From NCBI GenBank assembly GCA_017883025.1, contig JADGOH010000069.1:1-36121 (forward strand): DNA of 36,121 nt, in the 5' to 3' direction. Under the pieces are notes generated by a model that saw nothing but the letters and a program-made list of their open reading frames with translations, was not told the DNA's origin and did no database searches. A program made the translations under genes and the position numbers. Shown here piece after piece: positions 1-7,849 of this stretch. Position 1 is the stretch's first letter. Each line of letters opens with the position of its first letter. Origin of the DNA: Acidimicrobiales bacterium. Its GTDB lineage: Bacteria; Actinomycetota; Acidimicrobiia; Acidimicrobiales; RAAP-2.

Positions 1-13
1 CCGCCTGGGTACC

Positions 14-1717
14 ATGCCAGCCATGGATGCCCCACCCCCTGGCTCCGCCCCGACGGCGGACGAGGCGCTCGACGGCGTGCCCGGACGTGGAGCGGGGGAG
101 CGGGTCGCACCGACCGGGTCGGTCGACGGGACCCGGGCCCGGACGGCGCCGGTGTCCACGGGCGGTGCGCCGGACCCGGAGGGCCCCCCGTTCAGCCGGA
201 CGACCGTCGTGCTCCTCGTGGTGGGTGCGACGGTGGCCGTGGCCGCCGGGCTGCTCCTGCGGTTCTGGACCCGGTCGGATCTGTGGCTCGACGAGGCATT
301 GACCGTCAACATCGCCGGACAGCCACTGCACGAACTCCCGTCCTACCTGAAGCGCGACGGCGCACCGCCGCTGTTCTACGCACTGCTGCACGTGTGGATG
401 GGCGCGTTCGGCACGTCCGACGTGGCGGTGCGGGCGCTGGCCGGGCTGTTCGGCGTCGCCACCGTCCCCCTGGCTTGGCTGGCGGGCCGAAGGCTCGGGG
501 GCACCCGGGCCGCGTGGGCGGCCATGCTGCTGGTCGCCACGTCGCCGTTCGCCGTCCGGTATGACACCGAGGCCAGGATGTACTCGCTCGTCGCGCTGCT
601 GACCGTGCTCGGGTTCCTGGCTCTCGACCGGGCGCTGCGCTCCCCGCGTCCCGGCAACCTGGTGGCCGTCGGCGCCGTCGCCGCCCTGCTCCTCTACTCC
701 CACTACTGGTCGATCTACCTCCTCGGCACGACGATGCTCTGGCTCCTCTTCCAGGCGTGGAGGGGGCGGCCCGAGTGGCGGCGGGGCGCCCGGGCATCGT
801 TCGCGGCGGCGGCGGTCGGCTGCCTCGCCTTCCTGCCCTGGCTCCCGACCTTCCTGTTCCAGTCGCAACACACCGGTACCCCGTGGGCGACGCCGGCCAC
901 CTTTGCGGCCATGGTCAGTGCCGTGGCCTCGTTCGCCGGCGGCAGCACCAGCCAGGGCCGCGGCCTCGCCCTGCTGTTCTTCGCGTTGGGCGGGCTCGGC
1001 CTCTTCGGGCTCGCCACCGACCGGCTGCACATCTCGCTCGACATCCGGTCGCGGCCGCTCGGCCGCCCGCTCGCCGTCGTGGTCCTCGGCACGCTCGCCG
1101 CTGCCATCGTCGGGGGCTTCGCCACCAGCAGCGCGTTCGACGCCCGCTACGCCTCGGTGGTGTTCGTGCCGTTGATCCTGCTGGTGTCGCTGGGGGTGAC
1201 CGTCTTCCGCGACCGGCACGTGCGCGTGGGAGCGATGGCCCTCGCCGTGGTGCTCGGGATCGCCGCATCGGTGCCCAACGTGGTCACGAACCGGACCCAG
1301 GCCGGTCAGGTGGCCGCCGCCATCACGGCCACGGCGAGGCCGGGGGACGTCGTCGCCTACTGCCCGGACCAGCTCGGCCCTGCGGTCGCGCGGTTGCTGC
1401 CCACCGGAAGGTACACGCAGGTGACCTTCCCCCTCGGCACCGGCCCGGCATTCGTGAACTGGGTCGACTACGCGGCCGCCGTGCGGGCCGCCTCCCCGCT
1501 CGCCTTCGCCCAGCAGGTCCAGTCGCTGGCCGCCGCCGGACACCAGATCTACGTCGTGTGGTCACCCGGGTACCAGGCGTTCGGCGTCAAGTGCGAGGGC
1601 ATCGTCCAGACGATCCAGGCCAATCCGGCGTACACCCACACCGGGCTGGTGGTCGGCAACGCGAACAGGTTCTTCCAGCCCATGTTCCTGGAGCGGTTCT
1701 CGCCGACGGGGACCTGA
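14..1717 (+). CDS. GT39/ArnT-like GT-C glycosyltransferase
   Basis: A 567-residue polytopic membrane protein. It has a disordered Pro/Gly-rich N-terminus (about residues 1-60), a first membrane helix near 63-84, then WLDEAL with the acidic pair D93-E94 in the first extracytoplasmic loop. This is where GT-C enzymes of the GT39/PMT/ArnT type carry their catalytic Asp/Glu. A DGAPPLFYALLHVW stretch near 115-128 is also typical of this family. Many hydrophobic helices and a soluble C-terminal part follow. By family it should transfer a sugar from a polyprenyl-phosphate donor on the outer face of the membrane; acceptor and sugar are unknown. No in-frame stop lies upstream in the window, so the true start may be earlier; ATG 23 is an alternative. 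The next gene starts 5 nt after its stop, so the two are probably cotranscribed. Confidence 0.8.
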   Translation: MPAMDAPPPGSAPTADEALDGVPGRGAGERVAPTGSVDGTRARTAPVSTGGAPDPEGPPFSRTTVVLLVVGATVAVAAGLLLRFWTRSDLWLDEALTVNIAGQPLHELPSYLKRDGAPPLFYALLHVWMGAFGTSDVAVRALAGLFGVATVPLAWLAGRRLGGTRAAWAAMLLVATSPFAVRYDTEARMYSLVALLTVLGFLALDRALRSPRPGNLVAVGAVAALLLYSHYWSIYLLGTTMLWLLFQAWRGRPEWRRGARASFAAAAVGCLAFLPWLPTFLFQSQHTGTPWATPATFAAMVSAVASFAGGSTSQGRGLALLFFALGGLGLFGLATDRLHISLDIRSRPLGRPLAVVVLGTLAAAIVGGFATSSAFDARYASVVFVPLILLVSLGVTVFRDRHVRVGAMALAVVLGIAASVPNVVTNRTQAGQVAAAITATARPGDVVAYCPDQLGPAVARLLPTGRYTQVTFPLGTGPAFVNWVDYAAAVRAASPLAFAQQVQSLAAAGHQIYVVWSPGYQAFGVKCEGIVQTIQANPAYTHTGLVVGNANRFFQPMFLERFSPTGT

Positions 1718-1722
1718 CCGGC

Positions 1723-2937
1723 GTGTCCGACGGGATCCCGGTGGCGCCGGCCCGCTGGGACGCCCCAGACGGCACGCCCGTGGATCCGGCGGCCTCCGGG
1801 CGGCTCGGACTCCAGGGCGGAACGGTCGCCCTGGGCCGGGCCGTGCTGCAGGTGCTTCCGGCGTGGGTCGTCGCCCGGGTGGTCGTGACGGCCGCCCTGG
1901 TGGTCGCCCGCAGCGGTGTCGGGTCGTTGCGGCCGGACAACCCCGACGCGGTCCGGCGGGTCCACGAGGGCCTGTTGGGCTGGGACGCCGGGTGGTACCA
2001 GTCGATCGCCCAACACGGCTACGCCGTCGCCGGTCAGGAGTCGGTCCGGTTCTTCCCGCTCTTCCCCCTGCTCGGTCGGTATGTCGGGGCCGTCCCGGGC
2101 ATGGGCACCGGCGCCGCCCTGGTGCTGGTGGCCAACCTCAGCGCCCTGCTGGCCATGGCCGGGCTGTGGCTGTTGGTCCGCCACGACCTGGGCGACACCG
2201 CCCTGGCCCGTCGGTCGGTGTGGCTGCTCGCGCTCGCCCCTTCGGCCTACTCGTTGGTACTGGCCTACTCCGACGCGACGCTGCTGCTCTGCTCGGTGGT
2301 GGCCGTCCTGGGCGCACGCACCGGTCGGTGGTGGTGGGCCGCAGCGGCGGCGCTCGCCGCCGGCGCCGACCGGCCGGTCGGCGTGCTCCTCCTCGTCCCC
2401 CTGGCCGTCGAGGCGTGGTCGCAACGGCACGACGTGCCCGGGCCGGCCGGCTGGGCCGCCCGTGCCGGCGCACTGGTGGCGCCCCTGGCCGGCGCCGGTG
2501 CCTATCTGGCCTGGGTCGGGCACCGGTTCGGCGACCCCTGGCTGCCGTTCACCGTCCAGGAGCAGAACGGCCACCGAGGCCAGTTCGCCGCCCCGGTCAG
2601 CTCCATGTTGCACGACGTGGGAGACGCTCTCCACGGCCACCACCTGGGCAGTGCGCTCCACGTTCCCTGGGTGGCCGTCTGCGTCGTCCTGGCCGTCCTG
2701 GCCTGGCGGCGCCTGCCGGCCAGCTACGCCGCCTTCGCCACCGCGGTGCTGGTCGTGTCGCTGAGCAGCACCAACCTGGATTCGTTCGAACGGTACGCAC
2801 TCGGGGCGTTCCCCCTGGTCGTCGCAGCGTCGACGCTGACGGCCGACCGGCGGGTGGAGCGGCTGGTGCTGGTGCTCTCGGGCCTGGCCATGGCCGGCTA
2901 CGCCACCCTCGGATTCCTGGGGGTCGTCGTCCCCTGA
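1723..2937 (+). CDS. PIG-V-like mannosyltransferase family protein
   Basis: A 404-residue integral membrane protein with many hydrophobic helices. GLLGWDAGWYQSIAQHGY (about residues 83-100) matches the WDA-WY-IA--GY signature of bacterial PIG-V/GT76-like mannosyltransferases, followed by RFFPLFPLLGRY. These are GT-C enzymes that use lipid-linked mannose in the membrane; the acceptor cannot be read from sequence. GTG 1723 was chosen because it lies 5 nt after the stop of the preceding GT-C gene with a GGGGA stretch about 10 nt upstream. The disordered first 40 residues leave some doubt about the exact start. Its pairing with another GT-C gene points to one shared envelope glycan pathway. Confidence 0.75.
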   Translation: MSDGIPVAPARWDAPDGTPVDPAASGRLGLQGGTVALGRAVLQVLPAWVVARVVVTAALVVARSGVGSLRPDNPDAVRRVHEGLLGWDAGWYQSIAQHGYAVAGQESVRFFPLFPLLGRYVGAVPGMGTGAALVLVANLSALLAMAGLWLLVRHDLGDTALARRSVWLLALAPSAYSLVLAYSDATLLLCSVVAVLGARTGRWWWAAAAALAAGADRPVGVLLLVPLAVEAWSQRHDVPGPAGWAARAGALVAPLAGAGAYLAWVGHRFGDPWLPFTVQEQNGHRGQFAAPVSSMLHDVGDALHGHHLGSALHVPWVAVCVVLAVLAWRRLPASYAAFATAVLVVSLSSTNLDSFERYALGAFPLVVAASTLTADRRVERLVLVLSGLAMAGYATLGFLGVVVP

Positions 2938-2980
2938 CAGGGACGATGACCGATCCCTCCGGCCCCATCGGGCGAGCCAC

Positions 2981-2986
2981 TATCCT
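2981..2986 (+). promoter_or_regulatory. Candidate -10 box TATCCT before the flavoprotein gene
   Basis: TATCCT fits the TANNNT -10 form and is identical to the box ahead of uvrA. No convincing -35 hexamer lies 16-18 nt upstream. If used, transcription would start near 2993 and give a leader of about 50 nt before GTG 3043. Confidence 0.3.
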
Positions 2987-3030
2987 CGCCACCGCAGGGT
3001 GGGTCCGACAACCCCCTCGGCCACCGGCCG

Positions 3031-3074
3031 AAGGAGGTCCCCGTGGGAGGCGGGGACGTCGCCTCCCCGCCCAC
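3031..3074 (+). promoter_or_regulatory. Strong SD followed by hairpin enclosing start codon GTG 3043
   Basis: AAGGAGG at 3031-3037 lies 5 nt before GTG 3043, the best Shine-Dalgarno site in this part of the window. The first codons fold into a hairpin: GGCGGGGA (3049-3056) pairs with TCCCCGCC (3064-3071), and GTG (3043-3045) can pair with CAC (3072-3074) across a 3-nt bulge. The start codon itself may therefore be structurally masked, which would make translation initiation a control point. The pairing is visible in the sequence; the regulatory role is inference. Confidence 0.4.
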
Positions 3075-4731
3075 ACGTCGCACCGGGGTCCAGCCCCGCA
3101 CATCGCCGTCGTCGAGCAGGATCGCCCTCGACCGGCCACGGAACCAGAAGAAACGGATCGTACAACGCATGGCAACGCCCCTCGACCCCGAGAACACAGC
3201 TGCCGCCGACGGCGCAGCTGTGCCGCACACGTCGGCCGACCGGCCCGTGGTGGTCATCGGCGGTGGGCCCGCCGGACTGACGGCCGCCTACCGCCTGGCC
3301 CAGGCCGGTGACCCGGTGGTGGTCGTCGAGCAGGACCGGGTGCTCGGAGGCATCAGCCGGACCGTCGAGCGTGACGGCTGGCGGTTCGACATCGGCGGGC
3401 ACCGCTTCTTCACCAAGGTCGTGCCCGTCGAGGAGTTCTGGCACGAGATCCTCCCACCCGAGGACTTCCTGCTCCGACCGCGGATGAGCCGGATCTTCTA
3501 CGGCGGCAAGTACTATGACTACCCGATCAAGCTCGGCAACGCCCTCTCCAACCTCGGTGTGGTCGAGGCGGTCCGGTGCGGGCTGTCCTTCCTGTGGGTG
3601 CGCGTCCGCCCGCCGAAGGACCTCTCCACGCTCGAGGGCTACATCGTCTCCAACTACGGATGGCGCCTCTACCGCCACTTCTTCAAGACCTACAACGAGA
3701 AGGTGTGGGGCGTGTCGGCCTCGGAGCTGTCGGCCGACTGGGGCGCGCAGCGGATCAAGGGCATGTCCCTGTGGAACGCGGTGTGGGAGCCCATCCGGTC
3801 GTCGTTCGGGCGCCGGCGCGACCGCAGGAGCCAGGTGACCAGCCTGATCGAGGAGTTCCAGTATCCGAAGTACGGGCCGGGGATGATGTGGGAACGCTGC
3901 GCCGAGCTCGTCGAGGGGCTGGGCGGCCAGGTCCGCATGGAGACGTCGGCCACCCGGGTCCATGTCGAGGACGGCCGCGCCGTGGCCGTCACCACCGACC
4001 ACGGCGGCACCACCGAGCGGGTCGGGTGCAGCCACGTGATCTCGTCGATGCCGTTCACCGCCCTGGCCCGGGTGGTGGACCCGCCCGTGCCGGCCGAGGT
4101 GCTGGCCGCCGCCGACGACCTCCACTACCGGGACTTCCTGACCGTCGCCCTCGTGGTCCCCGAAGACCGGGGGTTCCCCGACAACTGGATCTACATCCAC
4201 GCCCCCGACGTCGAGGTGGGCCGCATCCAGAACTTCGGCTCGTGGTCGCCGTTCCTGGTGAAGGACGGGCGCACCTGCCTCGGCATGGAGTACTTCGTCT
4301 TCGAGGGCGACGAGCTGTGGACGATGTCCGACGAGGACCTAGTGGCCCTCGGCACCAAGGAGCTCGCCCACATCGGCCTGGTCGACCCGTCCGACGTCGA
4401 GGCCGGCTACGTGGTGCGGATGCCCAAGGCCTACCCGGTCTACGACGACTCCTACCGCGACAACGTCGAGGTGATCCGCGGCTGGTTCGAGGAGCACGCG
4501 CCGAACGTCCACCCCGTGGGGCGCAACGGCATGCACAAGTACAACAACCAGGACCACTCCATGTACACGGCCATGCTCACCGTCGAGAACATCCACGGGG
4601 CGCACCACGACATCTGGTCGGTCAACGTGGAGGAGGAGTACCACGAGACCGCCGACTCCGGGAGCGGAACGGGCGCCCGGTCGACCGGTACCGGCCGGGA
4701 CGCCCCGACCCTGCCCCGCCGAGCCGGCTGA
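3043..4731 (+). CDS. NAD(P)/FAD-dependent oxidoreductase, UGM/HemY-like
   Basis: From GTG 3043 the product has 562 residues; from ATG 3169 it has 520. I prefer GTG 3043 because of the AAGGAGG site 5 nt upstream, although the family fold only begins at PVVVIGGGPAG (about residues 68-78), the dinucleotide-binding Rossmann motif. GGISRTVERDGWRFDIGGHRFF follows, and the body resembles UDP-galactopyranose mutase and protoporphyrinogen-oxidase-like flavoproteins that recur in polysaccharide loci. It probably binds FAD in the cytoplasm and acts on a nucleotide- or lipid-linked sugar, but substrate and reaction are not readable; true Glf activity is not established. It lies directly upstream of a flippase gene. 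Confidence 0.75.
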   Translation: MGGGDVASPPTRRTGVQPRTSPSSSRIALDRPRNQKKRIVQRMATPLDPENTAAADGAAVPHTSADRPVVVIGGGPAGLTAAYRLAQAGDPVVVVEQDRVLGGISRTVERDGWRFDIGGHRFFTKVVPVEEFWHEILPPEDFLLRPRMSRIFYGGKYYDYPIKLGNALSNLGVVEAVRCGLSFLWVRVRPPKDLSTLEGYIVSNYGWRLYRHFFKTYNEKVWGVSASELSADWGAQRIKGMSLWNAVWEPIRSSFGRRRDRRSQVTSLIEEFQYPKYGPGMMWERCAELVEGLGGQVRMETSATRVHVEDGRAVAVTTDHGGTTERVGCSHVISSMPFTALARVVDPPVPAEVLAAADDLHYRDFLTVALVVPEDRGFPDNWIYIHAPDVEVGRIQNFGSWSPFLVKDGRTCLGMEYFVFEGDELWTMSDEDLVALGTKELAHIGLVDPSDVEAGYVVRMPKAYPVYDDSYRDNVEVIRGWFEEHAPNVHPVGRNGMHKYNNQDHSMYTAMLTVENIHGAHHDIWSVNVEEEYHETADSGSGTGARSTGTGRDAPTLPRRAG

Positions 4732-4749
4732 GCCGGGTCCCGGTCACGC

Positions 4750-6309
4750 ATGGACGACGCCGGGGGAAAACCGGGCGAGCCTGCCGACGGTGACGGCCCG
4801 GGGAACCTGGGCGCCGACCCGCCCGGCGACAGTGGGCTCGGCCTGATCCTCGACGAGGTCGAGGCCGTCGTCGACCCCCTCACCGAGTCGCTGACCTTGG
4901 GGCCCGCCATGGGCATCGCCGTGGCCGGCGGTCCGATGGTCACCCTCCCCCCGGACGAACCGTCGCCCGGGGAAGTGGTCGCCGACAACTCCCTGAAGGC
5001 CGGTCTGCGCCAGGCCGGTCCGGTGGCTGTCGCCGGCATGGCCGTCAACGCCGCGGCCGCGCTGGTGGTCATCGGCGTCGCCCGGCTCCTCCCGTCCCAG
5101 GCGTACGGCGAACTGGCCCAGCTGCTCGGGCTCTTCTTCATCCTGTCGATGCCGGGCTCGGCCGTGCTGGTCGGCGTGGTACGGCGCGTGACCGGGCTCC
5201 AGACGACCGGCCAGTCCCACCTGGTGCGCGGCTGGGTCGCCCGGGTGCACCGGATCTGCCTGGTGGCGATGGGCGTCGAGCTGGTGATGGTGCTGGCGCT
5301 CCAGGGGTGGATCGCCCGTCAGCTACACCTGCCCAACGGCACGGGGGTCGTCCTGATCCTGATGGCCGCCGGTGTGTGGATCCTCCTGTGCGTCGACCGC
5401 GGCCTCCTCCAGGCCCACCGGACCTACGGCGGACTCGCCACCAACCTGCTGGTGGAGGGCGGCGTGCGCACCGTCCTGGTCCTCGTCCTGGTGGCGGCCG
5501 GGGCCGGGGTGGCCGGCTACGCCCTGGGCGTCCTGCTGAGCGAGGTGCTGGCCACCGTGCACGCGCACTGGCTGGCCCGCAAGGCATGGGACGACCCGGC
5601 GACGGCGCCGGTGGTCGAAGATGGCCTGTCCGGCGTGCCCGAGGAGCTCCTGGCCCGGCGCAAGCTCCTGGCCGACGTGTCGGCCGCCTTCGTGGGCCTG
5701 GCCCTGCTCGGCCTGCTGCAGAACGTGGACGTGATCCTGCTGGGCCGGCTCGACCACGCCCAGGTCGGCCCCTACGCGGCGATCTCGGTCGCCTCCAAGG
5801 CCCTGGTGTTCGGCGCCCTCGCCCTCGGCGCCTACCTGCTGCCCGAGGCCACCATCCGGTGGAACGAGGGTGGCCATGCCATCCGTCAGCTCGGGGTCAC
5901 CCTGCTGTTCCTCGCCGTGCCGGCAGCCGTGCTCCTCGGCATCGCCGTCTTCGTGCCCCGCCAGTTCCTGACGCTGGTGTTCAGCGCTCGGCTGAGCACG
6001 GCGGCTCCGGCGTTCGCCCCGTTGGTGCTGGCCATGATGTGCCTGTCGTTCACGGTGCTCGTGACGAACTATCTGTTCGGTACCGGCTCCCGCTGGATCG
6101 TCCTGGTGCTCGCCTTCGGCTCGGTCGTGTCCGTCGCCCTCATCGCCGCGGCCCACGGCCACCCGGTGCCGACGGCCTGGGCCGACCTGATCGCCCAGGC
6201 CCTCATCGCGTTCGGCATGGCCGTCGCCTTCTTCGCCATCCACCGCAGGCACCGGGGGCAGCACTGGACGGCGAAATGGGGCTGGCGGAAGATCGCCGGC
6301 CGCAGCTGA
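4750..6309 (+). CDS. Wzx/MATE-like polysaccharide flippase
   Basis: A 519-residue protein with an acidic, Pro/Gly-rich N-terminus of about 90 residues followed by a dozen or more hydrophobic helices. The first helices (about 92-145) contain LPSQAYGELAQLLGLFFIL, which resembles the early helices of polysaccharide biosynthesis (Wzx/RfbX) exporters of the MOP superfamily. By family it would flip a lipid-linked glycan unit from the cytoplasmic to the outer face. It begins 18 nt after the flavoprotein gene and is probably cotranscribed. The SD is weak and the N-terminus disordered, so an internal start is possible. A MurJ role is less likely because the usual MurJ neighbours and the pseudokinase tail are missing. 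Confidence 0.75.
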   Translation: MDDAGGKPGEPADGDGPGNLGADPPGDSGLGLILDEVEAVVDPLTESLTLGPAMGIAVAGGPMVTLPPDEPSPGEVVADNSLKAGLRQAGPVAVAGMAVNAAAALVVIGVARLLPSQAYGELAQLLGLFFILSMPGSAVLVGVVRRVTGLQTTGQSHLVRGWVARVHRICLVAMGVELVMVLALQGWIARQLHLPNGTGVVLILMAAGVWILLCVDRGLLQAHRTYGGLATNLLVEGGVRTVLVLVLVAAGAGVAGYALGVLLSEVLATVHAHWLARKAWDDPATAPVVEDGLSGVPEELLARRKLLADVSAAFVGLALLGLLQNVDVILLGRLDHAQVGPYAAISVASKALVFGALALGAYLLPEATIRWNEGGHAIRQLGVTLLFLAVPAAVLLGIAVFVPRQFLTLVFSARLSTAAPAFAPLVLAMMCLSFTVLVTNYLFGTGSRWIVLVLAFGSVVSVALIAAAHGHPVPTAWADLIAQALIAFGMAVAFFAIHRRHRGQHWTAKWGWRKIAGRS

Positions 6310-6391
6310 CACGTCGACCGGGACGTCGGATGCCACCGGCCGGAGCGCCGTGTCGGGCCCGTCGTCACCTGGTGTCGAGCCCCCGGTCCGG

Positions 6392-6397
6392 TACACT
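6392..6397 (+). promoter_or_regulatory. -10 box TACACT (leaderless type) before GT4 micro-ORF
   Basis: TACACT is followed by 6 nt and then ATG 6404, so transcription would begin on or next to that ATG. The spacing matches the other leaderless boxes in this window. No clear -35 is seen. It would give the GT4 gene its own promoter, downstream of the flippase. Confidence 0.45.
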
Positions 6398-6403
6398 CTT
6401 CCG

Positions 6404-6445
6404 ATGCGGTACCCAGGGGGAGTGCACGGGAGGACCGGCTGGTGA
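6404..6445 (+). CDS. 13-residue leader micro-ORF overlapping GT4 start
   Basis: ATG 6404 opens a 13-codon frame, MRYPGGVHGRTGW, whose TGA (6443-6445) overlaps the GTG start (6442) of the GT4 gene as GTGA. The GGGAGG site for the GT4 start lies inside it. With the TACACT box 6 nt ahead, it could be translated from the first nucleotide of a leaderless mRNA and couple translation to the GT4 gene. Coding status is inferred from position only. Confidence 0.4.
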   Translation: MRYPGGVHGRTGW

Positions 6446-7761
6446 GTGCCGGACCGGGGGAGTTCGGAGCGGCGGCCGGGCACCCGGCCGATGCCTCGGT
6501 GACCCACCTCGCCACCGCGCGTGACGGTCTCCCGTCCGCGCCGTATGCCGCCCACTCGACGGACCACCCGTCGGGCCGCGGCCGGACCGGCAGCGGGCCC
6601 GTCCCGCTGTTCGCCGGCATGCCGATCGGGGAGATCGCCGAGCGCGCCGGCCTGAAGCGCATCGACGTGCTCGCCTGGCGTGACTTCGACGATCCCGAGG
6701 CGGGGGGCAGTGAGCTCCACGCCCACCGGGTGGTCGCCGCGTGGTCGAAGGCCGGGCTCGACGTGTCCATGACGACGTCGTCGGTCCCCGGCGGCCGGCG
6801 GGTCGTCCGCCGTGACGGCTACCGGGTCATCCGTCGGGCCGGCCGGTACTCGGTCTTCCCGCGCTCGATCCTGTCCGGCGCCGTCGGCCGCATCGGCACG
6901 GGCGACGGCGTGGTCGAGATCTGGAACGGCATGCCGTTCTTCAGCCCGGTGTGGTCGCGCAGCCCGCAGATCACCTTTCTGCACCACGTCCACGCCGAGA
7001 TGTGGAAGATGGTTCTGCCCCGCGGCATGGCCGAGGCCGGTCACTTCCTCGAGCACCGGATCGCCCCGCCGCTCTACCGTCGCAGCCGCATCGTCACGCT
7101 CTCCCAGTCGTCGAAGGCCGAGATCGTGGAACGCCTGCACCTGCCGGCGGAACGGATCACCGTCACCCCGCCTGGGGTCGAGGCGAGATTCGCACCGGGG
7201 GGCGAGCGCTCGCCCGTCCCCCTGGTGGTGGCCGTCGGCCGGCTCGTGCCGGTCAAACAGTTCCACCTGCTGGTCGAGGCGCTGGTTCGGCTCAAAGGCG
7301 AACTGCCCGCACTTCGGGCGGTGATCGCCGGTGAGGGCTACGAGCGCCCCGCCCTCGAGGCGCTGATCCGCGGCCACGGGGCCGAGGCATGGATCGAACT
7401 GCCCGGGTTCGTGGACGACGACGCACTGGTCGACCTCTACCGGAGCGCCTGGGTGGTGGCGTCGTCGTCGTTGCGCGAGGGCTGGGGGATGACGGTCACC
7501 GAGGCAGGCGCCTGCGGCACCCCGGCGGTGGCCACCAGGATCGGTGGCCACGAGGACGCCGTGGTGGACGGCCAGTCCGGGATCCTGGTCGACGGCGCCG
7601 ACGACATGGTCAGGGCCCTCGACGCCGTCCTGCGCGACGAGGTACTCCGCCGGCGTCTCGGGCACGGCGCCCTCGACCGGGCCGCCAAGCTCACGTGGGA
7701 CGCCACCGCCCGGGGAACGCTGGCCGCACTCGGCGCCGAGGCGCTCGCACGTCCTGACTGA
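6442..7761 (+). CDS. GT4-family glycosyltransferase
   Basis: A 439-residue protein without membrane segments. Residues 1-70 look disordered. DDPEAGGSELHAHRVV (about 90-105) is the N-terminal GT-B acceptor-side region, VVAVGRLVPVKQ (about 263-274) begins the donor-binding domain, and E346 and E354 in EGWGMTVTE form the EX7E motif of retaining GT4 enzymes. It would transfer a sugar from a nucleotide-sugar donor to a lipid-linked or protein acceptor at the cytoplasmic face. GTG 6442 has GGGAGG about 8 nt upstream and overlaps the stop of a 13-codon micro-ORF. It lies within the envelope glycan locus and converges on the AftD-like gene. Confidence 0.85.
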   Translation: MSAGPGEFGAAAGHPADASVTHLATARDGLPSAPYAAHSTDHPSGRGRTGSGPVPLFAGMPIGEIAERAGLKRIDVLAWRDFDDPEAGGSELHAHRVVAAWSKAGLDVSMTTSSVPGGRRVVRRDGYRVIRRAGRYSVFPRSILSGAVGRIGTGDGVVEIWNGMPFFSPVWSRSPQITFLHHVHAEMWKMVLPRGMAEAGHFLEHRIAPPLYRRSRIVTLSQSSKAEIVERLHLPAERITVTPPGVEARFAPGGERSPVPLVVAVGRLVPVKQFHLLVEALVRLKGELPALRAVIAGEGYERPALEALIRGHGAEAWIELPGFVDDDALVDLYRSAWVVASSSLREGWGMTVTEAGACGTPAVATRIGGHEDAVVDGQSGILVDGADDMVRALDAVLRDEVLRRRLGHGALDRAAKLTWDATARGTLAALGAEALARPD

Positions 7762-7823
7762 GCAGTCCGCCCGAGCTGTCCACCCGCGGTGCGCTGCCTG
7801 CGCAACGCAGCCCGCGCCGCACC

Positions 7824-7849
7824 GACCGGACCGCGGCGCCGCGTCGGTC
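7824..7849. terminator. Inverted repeat between convergent GT4 and aftD-like genes
   Basis: CGCGGCGCCGCG (7832-7843) is a perfect palindrome flanked by GACCG (7824-7828) and CGGTC (7845-7849), giving a long GC-rich hairpin on either strand. It lies between two convergent stop codons and overlaps the - strand stop by 2 nt. There is no U-tract, which is common for actinobacterial terminators. A bidirectional terminator is plausible. Confidence 0.4.

Noticed and set aside
3169-4731. ATG 3169 as the start of the flavoprotein
   Set aside because: It gives a good-length protein but lacks an SD or leaderless box, whereas GTG 3043 has AAGGAGG at 5 nt. It is kept as an alternative, not the preferred start.
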